From Streptomyces sp. CHD11 (GTDB lineage Bacteria > Actinomycetota > Actinomycetes > Streptomycetales > Streptomycetaceae), in contig NZ_JABTTS010000029.1 in NCBI RefSeq assembly GCF_018638295.1, positions 191,427-255,426 of the forward strand: 64,000 nucleotides of DNA, written 5' to 3'. A program made the position numbers and the translations under genes. Below, in pieces: positions 35,602 to 44,025 of the stretch (position 1 is its first letter; every line of letters starts with the position of its first letter). The notes below the pieces were generated by a model. It had not been told where the DNA came from. It saw only the letters and a list, made by a program, of their open reading frames with translations, and did no database searches.

Positions 35602-35683
35602 CCCCCTTACCGCGGGCGGGGCAGCGTCAGGTCCGCCGTGAACCCCGCGTCCGCCGCGCGCGGACCCGCACGCCCCGCCGGGA

Positions 35684-35712
35684 CGGGCACCGGGGCCCCT
35701 CGCCGGTGCCCG
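35684..35712. terminator. Bidirectional terminator hairpin
   Basis: CGGGCACCGG, a nine-base loop and CCGGTGCCCG form a 10-bp stem in the 175-bp gap between the converging LAL-type and pcaL genes. The same gap contains a short minus-strand coding-like tail (35607-35655), described in the findings. Confidence 0.7.
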
Positions 35713-35776
35713 CCCGTCGGCGGACGGCGGAAGGTGACGTGACGCGGCCGCACCGGGGCCGCGCCGGAAGGTCCGG

Positions 35777-36895
35777 TCACCCGTCCTCCTCCGCCAGCAC
35801 CCGCTGCGCCGTCGCGAACGCCGAGTTGGCGGCCGGGACCCCGCAGTACACGGCCGTCTGCAGCAGCACCGCGCCGATCTCCTCGGGGGTGAGTCCGTTC
35901 CGCCGGGCCGCCCGGACATGCATCGCGAGCTCGTCGTGGTGGCCGTGCGCCACCAGCGCGGTGAGCGTGATCATGCTGCGTTCACGGCGGCTCAGCGTCG
36001 GATCGGTCCAGACCTCGCCCCAGGCGTAGCGGGAGACGAACTCCTGGAAGCGGGCGGTGAACGGTGTCTGGCCCGCCTGTGCCCGGTCCACATGCGGATC
36101 ACCCAGCACCTCGCGCCGCACCGCCGTCCCGCGCCCGGCGGGCCCGTCGAAGTGCGTCCGCAGGGCGGCCAGCACCGCCTCCGGGCACTGGGCCGGCGCC
36201 AGATGGGAGGCGCCCGGGATCTCCACGAGCGCGGCACCCGGTACCGCGTCCGCGATCTGCCGCAGATGCTCGGGCGGCGTCGCAGGGTCCTCCCGGCCGG
36301 CCACCGCCAGGGTCGGCACCGAGATCCCGGCCAGCCGCTCGCGCAGATCGAACGCGGCCAGAGCGTCACAGCACGCGGCATACGCCTCCGGGTCGGCCTC
36401 CCGGTGGTCCCGGACCAGCCGGGCAACGGTGAACCCGGGCGTGAACCAGCGCGCGCCGGCGCCCTCCGCGAGCCCGGCCGGCCCCTCGCGCCGCACCCGT
36501 GCCGCCCGCTCCTCCCACGGCTTCGCCCCGTTGAAGTGTGCCGAGGAGCAGATCACGGCCAGCGACGACACCCGCTCCGCGTGGTGCACGGCCAGATGCA
36601 GGCCCACCGCACCGCCCAGTGAGACGCCCGCGTACGCGAACCGCTCGATGCCGAGCGCGTCGGCCAGCGCGAGCACCAGACCGGCGAGATCGCCGACGGT
36701 GGCCCCGGCCCCGATCAGTTCCGCCGCCGATCCGCCGTGTCCCGGCAGGTCCCATCGGACCACCCGGTGCGCGGCCGACAGTTCGGGGGCCACCGTGTCC
36801 CACACGGCGAGGCTGGTGCCGAGGGAGGGGCCGAGCAGCAGCGGGGGAGCGGAAGCCGAGCCTTCGGCACGGTGGTTGAGGAGGGTGGCGGTCAC
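35777..36895 (-). CDS. pcaL: PcaD-PcaC fusion: enol-lactonase / carboxymuconolactone decarboxylase
   Basis: A 372-aa fusion typical of actinobacteria. The N-terminal 250 residues are an alpha/beta hydrolase (nucleophile elbow AGVSLGGAVG, about residue 90; oxyanion region GPSLGTSLAVW; His in GASHLAP). The C-terminal 120 residues are a carboxymuconolactone decarboxylase domain (SMITLTALVAHGHHDELAMH). It performs two consecutive steps, from carboxymuconolactone to beta-ketoadipate. It starts with GTG in a GTGA overlap with pcaB. Last gene of the pca operon. Confidence 0.93.
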   Translation of the reverse strand: MTATLLNHRAEGSASAPPLLLGPSLGTSLAVWDTVAPELSAAHRVVRWDLPGHGGSAAELIGAGATVGDLAGLVLALADALGIERFAYAGVSLGGAVGLHLAVHHAERVSSLAVICSSAHFNGAKPWEERAARVRREGPAGLAEGAGARWFTPGFTVARLVRDHREADPEAYAACCDALAAFDLRERLAGISVPTLAVAGREDPATPPEHLRQIADAVPGAALVEIPGASHLAPAQCPEAVLAALRTHFDGPAGRGTAVRREVLGDPHVDRAQAGQTPFTARFQEFVSRYAWGEVWTDPTLSRRERSMITLTALVAHGHHDELAMHVRAARRNGLTPEEIGAVLLQTAVYCGVPAANSAFATAQRVLAEEDG

Positions 36896-38223
36896 GGTCG
36901 CTCCAGGGCACGGTCGGTGAGCACTCCGGCGGAGCCGGTGTAGCGGGCGGGGTCGAGGAGCGGGGGTAGGTCGACGCCCCGCAACTCGGGTCGCTCGGCG
37001 AGCAGTCCGCCGAGGTCCCGTCCCTCCTCGTGGGCGCGCCGGGCGAGTTCCGTCAGCAGTTCCTTCGCCCGGGCACGGCCGAGCAGGGGCGCCAGTTCGG
37101 CGGAGAGCCGCTCGGAGACGATCAACCCGTGGGTGATGCCGAGGTGTTCACGCATGGCGTCCGGACGCACCCGCAGTCCCCCGGTGAGTTCCGCGGCGTC
37201 CCGGGCCGCGCCGCCGACCAGCCGGAGCAGGTCCCGGAGCGGTTCCCACTCGGCGTGCCAGGCCCCGGCCGGGCGTTCGTCCCCGGCCACCAGGGAGCCG
37301 TAGAGGGTGGCCGCGAGCTGTGGTGCGCGCCGGGCCGCCGCCGCGATCAGTGTCGAGCGGACCGGGTTGGCCTTCTGCGGCATGGTGGAGGAACCTCCTC
37401 CGCCGCCTTCGGAGACCTCCGCGATCTCGGTACGGGAGAGGGTGAGGACGTCCGCCGCGAGTCTGCCGAGCGCCCCGGCCGTCAGCGCCAGGCACCCCGC
37501 GAGGTCCGCGACGGGTGTCCGCAGCGTGTGCCACGGCAACAATGGCGCGCGCAGGCCCAGTTCACGGGCGTAAGCGGCCGTCAGCGCGGTCGGGTCCTCG
37601 GCACCGTACGCGGCGAAGGCGGCCAGCGTGCCGGCGGCGCCGCCGAGCTGGGCGGGCAGCCGGCCCCGTACCGCGGTGACCCGGTCCCGGGCGTCCAGTA
37701 CCAGCGACCGCCACCCGGCCGCCTTCAGGCCGAACGTCGTCGGCACGGCGTGCTGGGTCAGGGTCCGGCCCGGCAGCACGGTGTCGCGGTGCGCGGCGGC
37801 CAGCCGGGCCAGGGCCCGCTGGACCCGGTCGAGGTCGGCGAGGACCGGTCCCAGGGTGCGGTGGGCGACCAGCATCGCCGCCGAGTCCATGATGTCCTGG
37901 CTGGTGGCCCCCCGGTGCACGGCCGGTCCGTGCTCCGCACCGACCGCCCGGGTCAGGTCCGCGACCAGCGGAATCACCGGATTGCCGCCGTCGCGGGCCC
38001 GCGCGGCCAGGGACGCGGGGTCGAAACGGTCCGGCTCGGCCGCCTCCGTCACCGCCGCCGCCGACTCGGCCGGGGCGAGCCCCAGCGCCGCCTGCGCCCG
38101 GACCAGCGCGGCCTCCGCGTCCAGCATGGCCCGCAGGAACGCCCTGTCGCCGGTCTCGGCGGCGGCCGGGGAGCCGGCCCAGCCGGGGCCGAGCAGCCCG
38201 GTGTCGGAATCGGCTGATGTCAC
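36892..38223 (-). CDS. pcaB: 3-carboxy-cis,cis-muconate cycloisomerase
   Basis: A 443-aa member of the fumarase/aspartase superfamily. The signature loop GGSSTMPQKANPV (about residues 277-289) and HRGATSQDIMDSA (about 102-114) are present. It closes carboxymuconate to the gamma-lactone in protocatechuate breakdown. Start: GTG at 38223 in a GTGA overlap with pcaG; the frame reaching 38628 lies over pcaG and is not coding. Confidence 0.93.
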   Translation of the reverse strand: MTSADSDTGLLGPGWAGSPAAAETGDRAFLRAMLDAEAALVRAQAALGLAPAESAAAVTEAAEPDRFDPASLAARARDGGNPVIPLVADLTRAVGAEHGPAVHRGATSQDIMDSAAMLVAHRTLGPVLADLDRVQRALARLAAAHRDTVLPGRTLTQHAVPTTFGLKAAGWRSLVLDARDRVTAVRGRLPAQLGGAAGTLAAFAAYGAEDPTALTAAYARELGLRAPLLPWHTLRTPVADLAGCLALTAGALGRLAADVLTLSRTEIAEVSEGGGGGSSTMPQKANPVRSTLIAAAARRAPQLAATLYGSLVAGDERPAGAWHAEWEPLRDLLRLVGGAARDAAELTGGLRVRPDAMREHLGITHGLIVSERLSAELAPLLGRARAKELLTELARRAHEEGRDLGGLLAERPELRGVDLPPLLDPARYTGSAGVLTDRALERP

Positions 38224-38843
38224 TGGAACTCCAGGAAGACCGTCTCGCCCTCGCCCTGAAGGCGGACGTCGAAACGGTACGTGCCCGCGCCCTCCTCGTC
38301 CGCGACCAGCGTGTCGCGGCGCTGAGGGTCCAGCCGCGACAGCAGCGGATCGGCCGTCAGCGCGGCCGAGTCGCCGGGCAGGTAGATCCGGGTGAACACA
38401 TGCACCAGCAGACCCCGCGCGAAGACGCACACAGCGAGGTACGGAGCGTTCCGGCCACGCGCTCCCGGGCGCAGCGTACGGACGTACCAGTGGCCGTTCG
38501 CGTCGGTCTGGACGCGGCCGAAACCGGTGAACTCCACGCCGTTGCGGCCGAGGAAGCCCCCGCTCGCCGGGTCGCGCCGCATCGAGCCGTCGACCGCCGG
38601 GAGGACACCTCCGGGGTCCGGCCCCCACAGCTCCAGCAGCGCGTCGGGCAGGGGTCGGCCCGCCCCGTCGTACACATGGCCGTGCACGGTGACCGTGTCC
38701 GGGTGCCCGGCGGGGGCGATCTCCTCGCCGCCCCGGAAGGGCAGCGCATGGCCGTAGAACGGGCCGACGGTGTGTGAGGGGGTGGGCAGCACGTTCTCCG
38801 GGCTGCCGCTGCCGCTGCCGCTGCCGGTGCCGGTCTTCGTCAT
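38220..38843 (-). CDS. pcaG: Protocatechuate 3,4-dioxygenase alpha subunit
   Basis: A 207-aa intradiol-dioxygenase subunit. It opens with a Gly/Ser repeat tail and then SHTVGPFYGHALPF, the alpha-subunit N-terminus, and HVFTRIYLPGD near residue 150. The alpha subunit lacks the full iron site and pairs with PcaH. Start: ATG at 38843, 5 nt after pcaH stops. Confidence 0.92.
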   Translation of the reverse strand: MTKTGTGSGSGSGSPENVLPTPSHTVGPFYGHALPFRGGEEIAPAGHPDTVTVHGHVYDGAGRPLPDALLELWGPDPGGVLPAVDGSMRRDPASGGFLGRNGVEFTGFGRVQTDANGHWYVRTLRPGARGRNAPYLAVCVFARGLLVHVFTRIYLPGDSAALTADPLLSRLDPQRRDTLVADEEGAGTYRFDVRLQGEGETVFLEFQ

Positions 38844-38848
38844 GGTGG

Positions 38849-39628
38849 TCAGCGCCCTTCTTCCGTCCAGGTGGCCCGTGGCCCGTCCAGCACGATGTCC
38901 CAGTGGTAACCGAGGGAGAACTCCGGCACCGACAGTCCGTGGTCGTAGGCCGCGACCAGCCGCTGCCGCGCCGCGTCGTCGGTCACGGACTGCAGGATCG
39001 GGTCGTACGGGAAGAGCGGGTCGCCCGGGAAGTACATCTGCGTCACCAGCCGCTGGGTGAACGCGGTGCCGAAGACGGAGAAGTGGATGTGCGCCGGGCG
39101 CCAGGCGTTCACGTGGTTGCGCCACGGGTACGGGCCCGGCCGGACGGTGGTGAAGCGGTAGCACCCGTCGGCGTCGGAGAGGGTGCGGCCCACGCCGGTG
39201 AAGTTCGGGTCCAGCGGGGCGTCGTGCTGTTCCCGCTGATGGGCGTAGCGTCCGGCCGAGTTGGCCTGCCAGATCTCCACCAGCTGGCCGCGCACCGGCC
39301 GTCCGGACCGGTCCAGCAGTCTGCCGGAGACGGTGATGCGCTCGCCGACGGGCTCACCGGTGTGCTGCCGGGTGAGATCGTTGTCGGTCTCGGTGATGTC
39401 CCGTCCGCCGAACGCGGGGGAGGCCAGCTCCACCAGCTCCGGGTCCCCGGACACGTCGATGGCGACCGGCGGCCGCCCCGGGTGGCGCAGCACGGAGGAA
39501 CGGTACGGCGGGTAGCCGCGGCGCGGGTGGTGTTCGGCGGGTGCGCCGTCGGCGAGCCGTTTCCCGTACGCCGCGTGCTCGGCCGCGATCTCCCGGTCGA
39601 TGTCGGCTTGACTGAGTGCTTCGGTCAC
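38849..39628 (-). CDS. pcaH: Protocatechuate 3,4-dioxygenase beta subunit
   Basis: A 259-aa catalytic subunit that opens the ring of protocatechuate. Iron ligands fall in the expected places: Tyr in DGCYRFTT and PYPWRNH, and His in RPAHIHFSVFG. Start: GTG at 39628, preceded by GGGGAGGACG. In S. coelicolor pcaIJF precede pcaH in one operon (from memory); here pcaH is directly divergent from pcaV, with only a short remnant between. Confidence 0.94.
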   Translation of the reverse strand: MTEALSQADIDREIAAEHAAYGKRLADGAPAEHHPRRGYPPYRSSVLRHPGRPPVAIDVSGDPELVELASPAFGGRDITETDNDLTRQHTGEPVGERITVSGRLLDRSGRPVRGQLVEIWQANSAGRYAHQREQHDAPLDPNFTGVGRTLSDADGCYRFTTVRPGPYPWRNHVNAWRPAHIHFSVFGTAFTQRLVTQMYFPGDPLFPYDPILQSVTDDAARQRLVAAYDHGLSVPEFSLGYHWDIVLDGPRATWTEEGR

Positions 39629-39744
39629 GACACGTCCTCCCCGGGGGCGGGTTCGGCCCCGGTCTCGGCGGTGTTCTCCCGGACGGTCACACCGGGTGCG
39701 GTCGCGGCGGGGGCGAGCCCGGCGCCGATGACGCCGAGGTGATC
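39625..39744 (-). pseudogene. Remnant of CoA-transferase tail (pcaJ-like)
   Basis: About 38 codons with almost only G/C third bases, reading LGVIGAGLAP ... APGVTVRENTAETGAEPA and ending with a TGA that overlaps the pcaH start (GTGA). The APGVTV...TGAE pattern matches the C-terminus of 3-oxoacid CoA-transferase subunit B. No start codon or body of the gene remains. It points to deletion of pcaI/pcaJ (and pcaF) from in front of pcaH. Confidence 0.5.
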
Positions 39745-39797
39745 CCCTCGGCCATCCGGGCACCCGGTCCCTCCCGTCGGACCGAGCCGTCCGCCTC

Positions 39798-39853
39798 GGC
39801 CATATGGTCAGCCCACTGAGTATTTGCCGGAGCATCGCCTCTGTCCAGTACTG
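39798..39853. promoter_or_regulatory. Two palindromes in pcaH/pcaV spacer
   Basis: GGCCATATGGTC (39798-39809, 10/12 dyad) and CAGTACTG (39846-39853, perfect) lie in the spacer between divergent pcaH and pcaV. PcaV is known to repress divergent pca genes and be released by protocatechuate, so either dyad may be part of its operator. Which one binds cannot be told here. Confidence 0.4.
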
Positions 39854-39914
39854 TCCGGAATCTGGGTAATCATCAGTGCGGGGACGAAGCGAAGAAATGA
39901 CCGGGGGAGCGCAT

Positions 39915-40433
39915 ATGGCCGCCGTGGACCTCACCACCCATCCCGGGCATCTGGCCCGCCGGCTCCAGCAGGCCCATCACCTGCTGTGGACCACGATGGT
40001 CTCCGAGGAGATCACCTCGCCGCAGTTCGCCGTCCTGAACGCGCTCGTCGCCGAACCGGGGCTCGACCAGCGCACCGTGGGGGAGCGGGTCGGGCTCGAC
40101 CGGTCCACCATCGCCGAGGTGACCGCCCGGCTCGTCCGGCGCGGACTGCTGGACAAGATCCGCGATCCGCGGGACGGCCGGCGCTTCCGGCTGTGCCTCA
40201 CCGACGACGGAGCGCGTACCCACCGCCGGCTGACGGTGCGCACCGCGCGGATGAACCAGGTCTTCCTGGCCCCGCTCGAGGAGGATGAGCGAGCGGTCTT
40301 CACCGGCCTGCTGCTGCGGGTCGCGGACGCCGCCGAGACCCTGCGCGATCCGGCGCCGTCCCCGGCCGCCCCGTCCGGCCGCCCGGCACCGTCCGCCCCG
40401 CCCGACCGTCCGGCGGTGACCGTCCGGCGGTGA
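39915..40433 (+). CDS. pcaV: MarR-family repressor of protocatechuate catabolism
   Basis: A 172-aa MarR regulator with the winged helix at about residues 45-100 (ERVGLDRSTIAEVTARLVRRGL). The N-terminus MAAVDLTTHPGHLARR places Arg at residue 15, the residue described as key for protocatechuate binding in S. coelicolor PcaV. This supports the ATG at 39915 (GGGGGAG 5 nt upstream) over starts at 39876 and 39897. The last 30 residues are Pro/Ala-rich. Divergent from pcaHGBL, which it should repress until protocatechuate appears. Confidence 0.9.
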   Translation: MAAVDLTTHPGHLARRLQQAHHLLWTTMVSEEITSPQFAVLNALVAEPGLDQRTVGERVGLDRSTIAEVTARLVRRGLLDKIRDPRDGRRFRLCLTDDGARTHRRLTVRTARMNQVFLAPLEEDERAVFTGLLLRVADAAETLRDPAPSPAAPSGRPAPSAPPDRPAVTVRR

Positions 40434-40470
40434 CTGCCCGGCGGTGACTGCCCGGCGCCGACGGACCGGC

Positions 40471-41469
40471 TCAGGATGCCTCCGCGTACACCACCCACAC
40501 CTGGCCGCGCGCGAAGTTCAGCGGCTCTCCGGAGTCGGTGGTGAACGAGGTGCCGTCCTCGGCGGACGGCCGCTTCCAGTTCGCCTCCCACGCGCGCCCG
40601 TCGCGCAGCACGGTGGCCTCCCCGGAGCCCACCGTCTCGGTGAACGGAGTGGTGTTGCCGAGGAAGTCACGGAAGCCGGAGGGGCGCACGGTCACGTGCT
40701 GCACGACGACCGTCGCGGGCGCCAGCCGTTCACCCCCGCTGGTCACGGCCGGCGTGCCGTCCATCGACACCAGCCAGCGGTCCTGCGCGCCGGACCAGGT
40801 GAAGGTGAAACGGGCCGCCGGGTAGCGCACGGTGAGCTCGTTCTGCGGCGCACCGTCCGCAGGGGGCCGGCCGAAGCGGAAACCCGTGGTCAGCGCGGCC
40901 TCACCCGGCGGGTCGTCCATGACGCGCTCCGGCCGCAGGAACAGATTGTGCGGGGCGGAGCGGTCGGAGTCCCGGATGTAGGCGTCGGGCTCGGACTCGG
41001 GGGTCACCGCCTCCAGCGGTGCCTCCTCGATGAGCGGCTTCAGCTTGCTCTGCGCCCCGGAGAAGGCCAGCAGCGGCCGGTCGAACTGGCGCAGCAGCTC
41101 CAGATCTGCCTCCCGCGCACTGCGCACCGGCCCGACGGACTCCGGCAGTGCGGTGGCGTACACGGCGATCAGCCTGCTGCTTCCGCCCTCGACCTGTTCG
41201 GTGTACACCACGTCGGCGTCGTCCAGGCCGGTCTGGGGCCGGGCGGCGGGGGCGTTGTCGATCTTCACGGCGAGGGCCGGCGGGGCGTCCTGTGCCGGAG
41301 ACTCGCGGGTCGTTCCGCGCCCGTCGTCGGGCGGACCGTCGGACGTCGTGCAGCCCGCCGCCAGACCGGCCGTCAGCACGGCGACGAGCAGCAGCCCCGT
41401 CCCCGTACCGCGCCGTCGGCGCGTTCCTCGTTGCGTGCCCACCGTGCCCACCGTGCCCACCGTCGCCAC
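40471..41469 (-). CDS. DUF3048 lipoprotein
   Basis: A protein of up to 332 aa with a lipoprotein signal: Arg-rich start, LLLVAVLTAGLAAGC lipobox (Cys about 40). The mature part matches DUF3048/YerB (VKIDNAPAARPQTGLDDADVV early; FLRDFLGN-type end). Function unknown in the family. The N-terminus is uncertain because the GTG start region is a 9-bp repeat (GTGGGCACG three times), giving several in-frame GTGs. It converges with pcaV and is divergent from the dehydrogenase gene. Confidence 0.85.
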   Translation of the reverse strand: MATVGTVGTVGTQRGTRRRRGTGTGLLLVAVLTAGLAAGCTTSDGPPDDGRGTTRESPAQDAPPALAVKIDNAPAARPQTGLDDADVVYTEQVEGGSSRLIAVYATALPESVGPVRSAREADLELLRQFDRPLLAFSGAQSKLKPLIEEAPLEAVTPESEPDAYIRDSDRSAPHNLFLRPERVMDDPPGEAALTTGFRFGRPPADGAPQNELTVRYPAARFTFTWSGAQDRWLVSMDGTPAVTSGGERLAPATVVVQHVTVRPSGFRDFLGNTTPFTETVGSGEATVLRDGRAWEANWKRPSAEDGTSFTTDSGEPLNFARGQVWVVYAEAS

Positions 41470-41667
41470 CGAGCCTGCCTCTTGTCATCCGTTGTCTCGA
41501 TTGTGCGCTTTTCTGATTGTCTCTGGCCATCGCGGAGCGGAGGGAATCCCGCGCGGCGGCGTCCGCCGATCGGCCGAGCGGCCCGCGGTTCGGTGGACGG
41601 CCGCTCGGGTACCCGGACGGCCACCGCATGAGCGGTACACCGGCCACGACGGAGGGAGCGGGCGGCG

Positions 41668-42858
41668 ATGAGGGCACTGACCTGGCAGGGAAAGCGGGAC
41701 GTACGGGTGGAGACCGTGCCCGACCCACGGATCGAGGAGCCGACGGACGCGATCATCCGCGTCACCTCCAGCGGGCTGTGCGGATCCGATCTGCATCTCT
41801 ACGAGGTGCTGACCCCGTTCATGACACCGGGCGACATCCTCGGTCACGAACCGATGGGCATCGTCGAGGAGGTCGGTGCGGCGGTGCCGGACCTCCAGGC
41901 CGGTGACCGGGTCGTGGTCCCGTTCCAGATCGCCTGCGGCAACTGCTGGATGTGCCTGACCGGCCTGCCCACCCAGTGCGAGACCACCCAGGTCAGCGCC
42001 GAGGGCATGGGCGCGGCCCTGTTCGGCTACACCAGGCTGTACGGAGCGGTGCCGGGCGCCCAGGCCGAGTACCTGCGCGTCCCGCAGGCCCAGTACGGCC
42101 CGATCAAGGTCCCCGAGGGGCCCTCCGACGACCGGTTCCTCTACCTCTCCGACGTCCTGCCCACCGCCTGGCAGGCGGTCGCCTACGCCGGTGTGCCGAA
42201 GGGCGGCAGCGTCGCGGTGCTCGGGCTCGGCCCCATCGGTGACATGGCCTGCCGGATCGCACAGGTCCAGGGCGCCGGACGGGTGTTCGGCGTGGACCTG
42301 GTCCCGGAGCGGCTGCGCCGGGCGAAGGAGCGGGGCGTGGAGACCTTCGACCTGCGCTCCTTCGACGACGAGAAGGAACTGGTGACCGCCATCCGCGACC
42401 GGACCGACGGCCGGGGCCCGGACGCCGTGATCGACGCCGTCGGCACCGAGGCGCACGGCGGTGCCGCGGCCCGCATGGTGCAGAACGCGGCCGCGCTGCT
42501 GCCCCGCAAACTGGGCGGCCCCATGGCGGAACGGTTCAGCGTCGACCGGCTCGCCGCCCTGCACACCGCCATCGAGCTGGTGCGCCGCGGCGGCACCATC
42601 TCGATCAGCGGCGTCTACGGCGGCATGGCCGACCCGATGCCCATGCTCACGCTGTTCGACAAGCAGATCCAGATGCGCATGGGCCAGGCGAACGTACGCC
42701 GCTGGAGTGACGAGATCATCCCCTACCTCACCGACGAGGACCCCCTCGGCGTCGACGACTTCGCCACCCACCACCTGCCGCTGACCGACGCACCGCACGC
42801 CTACGAGATGTTCCAGAAGAAGCAGGACGGGGCGGTCAAGGTGGTCCTGCGGCCCTGA
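41668..42858 (+). CDS. Zinc-dependent alcohol/formaldehyde dehydrogenase
   Basis: A 396-aa medium-chain dehydrogenase. Catalytic zinc ligands are in GLCGSDLH and GHEPMG; structural zinc cysteines are in IACGNCWMC and TQCETT; the NAD site is VLGLGPIGDMA (about 186). Sequence style matches the glutathione-independent formaldehyde-dehydrogenase-like group. GGAGGGAGC precedes the ATG. It stands alone, convergent with the ligase gene by a 1-bp gap. The substrate is not clear. Confidence 0.88.
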   Translation: MRALTWQGKRDVRVETVPDPRIEEPTDAIIRVTSSGLCGSDLHLYEVLTPFMTPGDILGHEPMGIVEEVGAAVPDLQAGDRVVVPFQIACGNCWMCLTGLPTQCETTQVSAEGMGAALFGYTRLYGAVPGAQAEYLRVPQAQYGPIKVPEGPSDDRFLYLSDVLPTAWQAVAYAGVPKGGSVAVLGLGPIGDMACRIAQVQGAGRVFGVDLVPERLRRAKERGVETFDLRSFDDEKELVTAIRDRTDGRGPDAVIDAVGTEAHGGAAARMVQNAAALLPRKLGGPMAERFSVDRLAALHTAIELVRRGGTISISGVYGGMADPMPMLTLFDKQIQMRMGQANVRRWSDEIIPYLTDEDPLGVDDFATHHLPLTDAPHAYEMFQKKQDGAVKVVLRP

Positions 42859-42859
42859 C

Positions 42860-43951
42860 TCAGCCGTCCCGGGGTCCCTGACCGGAGGGGCCGCCGAGGA
42901 TCTCGGCCAGGTCGTAGCGGACCGGCTCCTCGAGCTGCGCGAAGGTGCAGCTCTCGGGAGTACGGTCGGGGCGCCGGCGGCGGAAACGGGCGGTGTGCCG
43001 GAAACGCCGCCCGTTCTCCATGTGGTCGTAGGCCACCTCGGCCACCAGCTCCGGCCTGAGCGGCACCCACGACAGGTCCTTCTTCCCCGACCAGCGGCTC
43101 GGCGCCCCCGGCAGCCGTGCCGTCTCGTGCGCCGCCGCCTCCGCCCAGGCCGCCCACGGATGGCCCGACACGTCGTCCATCCGCAGCGGCTCCAGCTCCT
43201 CGATCAGCTCCGCGCGACGCTTCATGGAGAAGGCCGCGCAGACTCCCACGTGCTGCAGGACGCCGGCCTCGTCGTACAGGCCCAGCAGCAGCGAGCCCAC
43301 GACAGGGCCGCTCTTGTGCAGCCGGTACCCGGCCACCACCGCATCGGCCGTGCGCTCGTGCTTGATCTTGAACATGGCCCGCTCGTCCTGCCGGTAGCCC
43401 AGCGCCGGCGGCTTGGCGACCACCCCGTCCAGCCCCGCCCCCTCGTACTGCTCGAACCAGCCCCGCGCCACCTCGATGTCCCGTGTCGCCGGGGCCACGT
43501 GCACCGGCGGGCCGGCTCCCTCCAGCGCCCGGACCAGCAGCTCCCGTCTGTCGGACAGCGGGACCCCCAGCAGTGACTCGTCCTCCAGCGCCAGCACGTC
43601 GAAGGCGACGAACGACGCCGGGGTCCGCTCGGCGAGCGTCCGCACCCTCGAGTCCGCGGGGTGGATGCGCTCGGTGAGCGCGTCGAAGTCGAGATGCCCT
43701 TCCCGGGCGATGACGATCTCGCCGTCCATCACACACCGTGGTGGCAGCCACTCCCGCACGGCTTCCACCACTTCAGGGAAGTACCTGGTCAGCGGCTTGC
43801 CGGTACGGCTGCCCAGCTCGACCTCGTCCCCGTCGCGGAACACGATCGCCCGGAAGCCGTCCCACTTGGCCTCGTAGTGCATGTCGGGCGGGATCCTCGC
43901 CACCGACTTGGCGAGCATCGGTTTCACGGGCGGCATGACGGGCAGATCCAT
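42860..43951 (-). CDS. ATP-dependent DNA ligase, LigC/LigD type
   Basis: A 363-aa ligase. The adenylated Lys lies in YEAKWDGFRA (motif I, about residue 30); DGEIVI (motif III), FKIKHERTADAVV (motif V) and an OB-fold C-terminal domain follow. Size and motifs match the stand-alone ligases of actinobacterial non-homologous end joining or base repair. It is divergent from the LigD-type polymerase gene over 74 bp, so the two are probably used together. No Ku gene is in the window. Confidence 0.93.
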   Translation of the reverse strand: MDLPVMPPVKPMLAKSVARIPPDMHYEAKWDGFRAIVFRDGDEVELGSRTGKPLTRYFPEVVEAVREWLPPRCVMDGEIVIAREGHLDFDALTERIHPADSRVRTLAERTPASFVAFDVLALEDESLLGVPLSDRRELLVRALEGAGPPVHVAPATRDIEVARGWFEQYEGAGLDGVVAKPPALGYRQDERAMFKIKHERTADAVVAGYRLHKSGPVVGSLLLGLYDEAGVLQHVGVCAAFSMKRRAELIEELEPLRMDDVSGHPWAAWAEAAAHETARLPGAPSRWSGKKDLSWVPLRPELVAEVAYDHMENGRRFRHTARFRRRRPDRTPESCTFAQLEEPVRYDLAEILGGPSGQGPRDG

Positions 43952-44025
43952 GCTCCGATTCTGCGCGCCCCCGCCCGTCGCCGCCCGGTGTGCGAGGCAG
44001 GTGCGCCACGCCTACCGTGGCTCGC

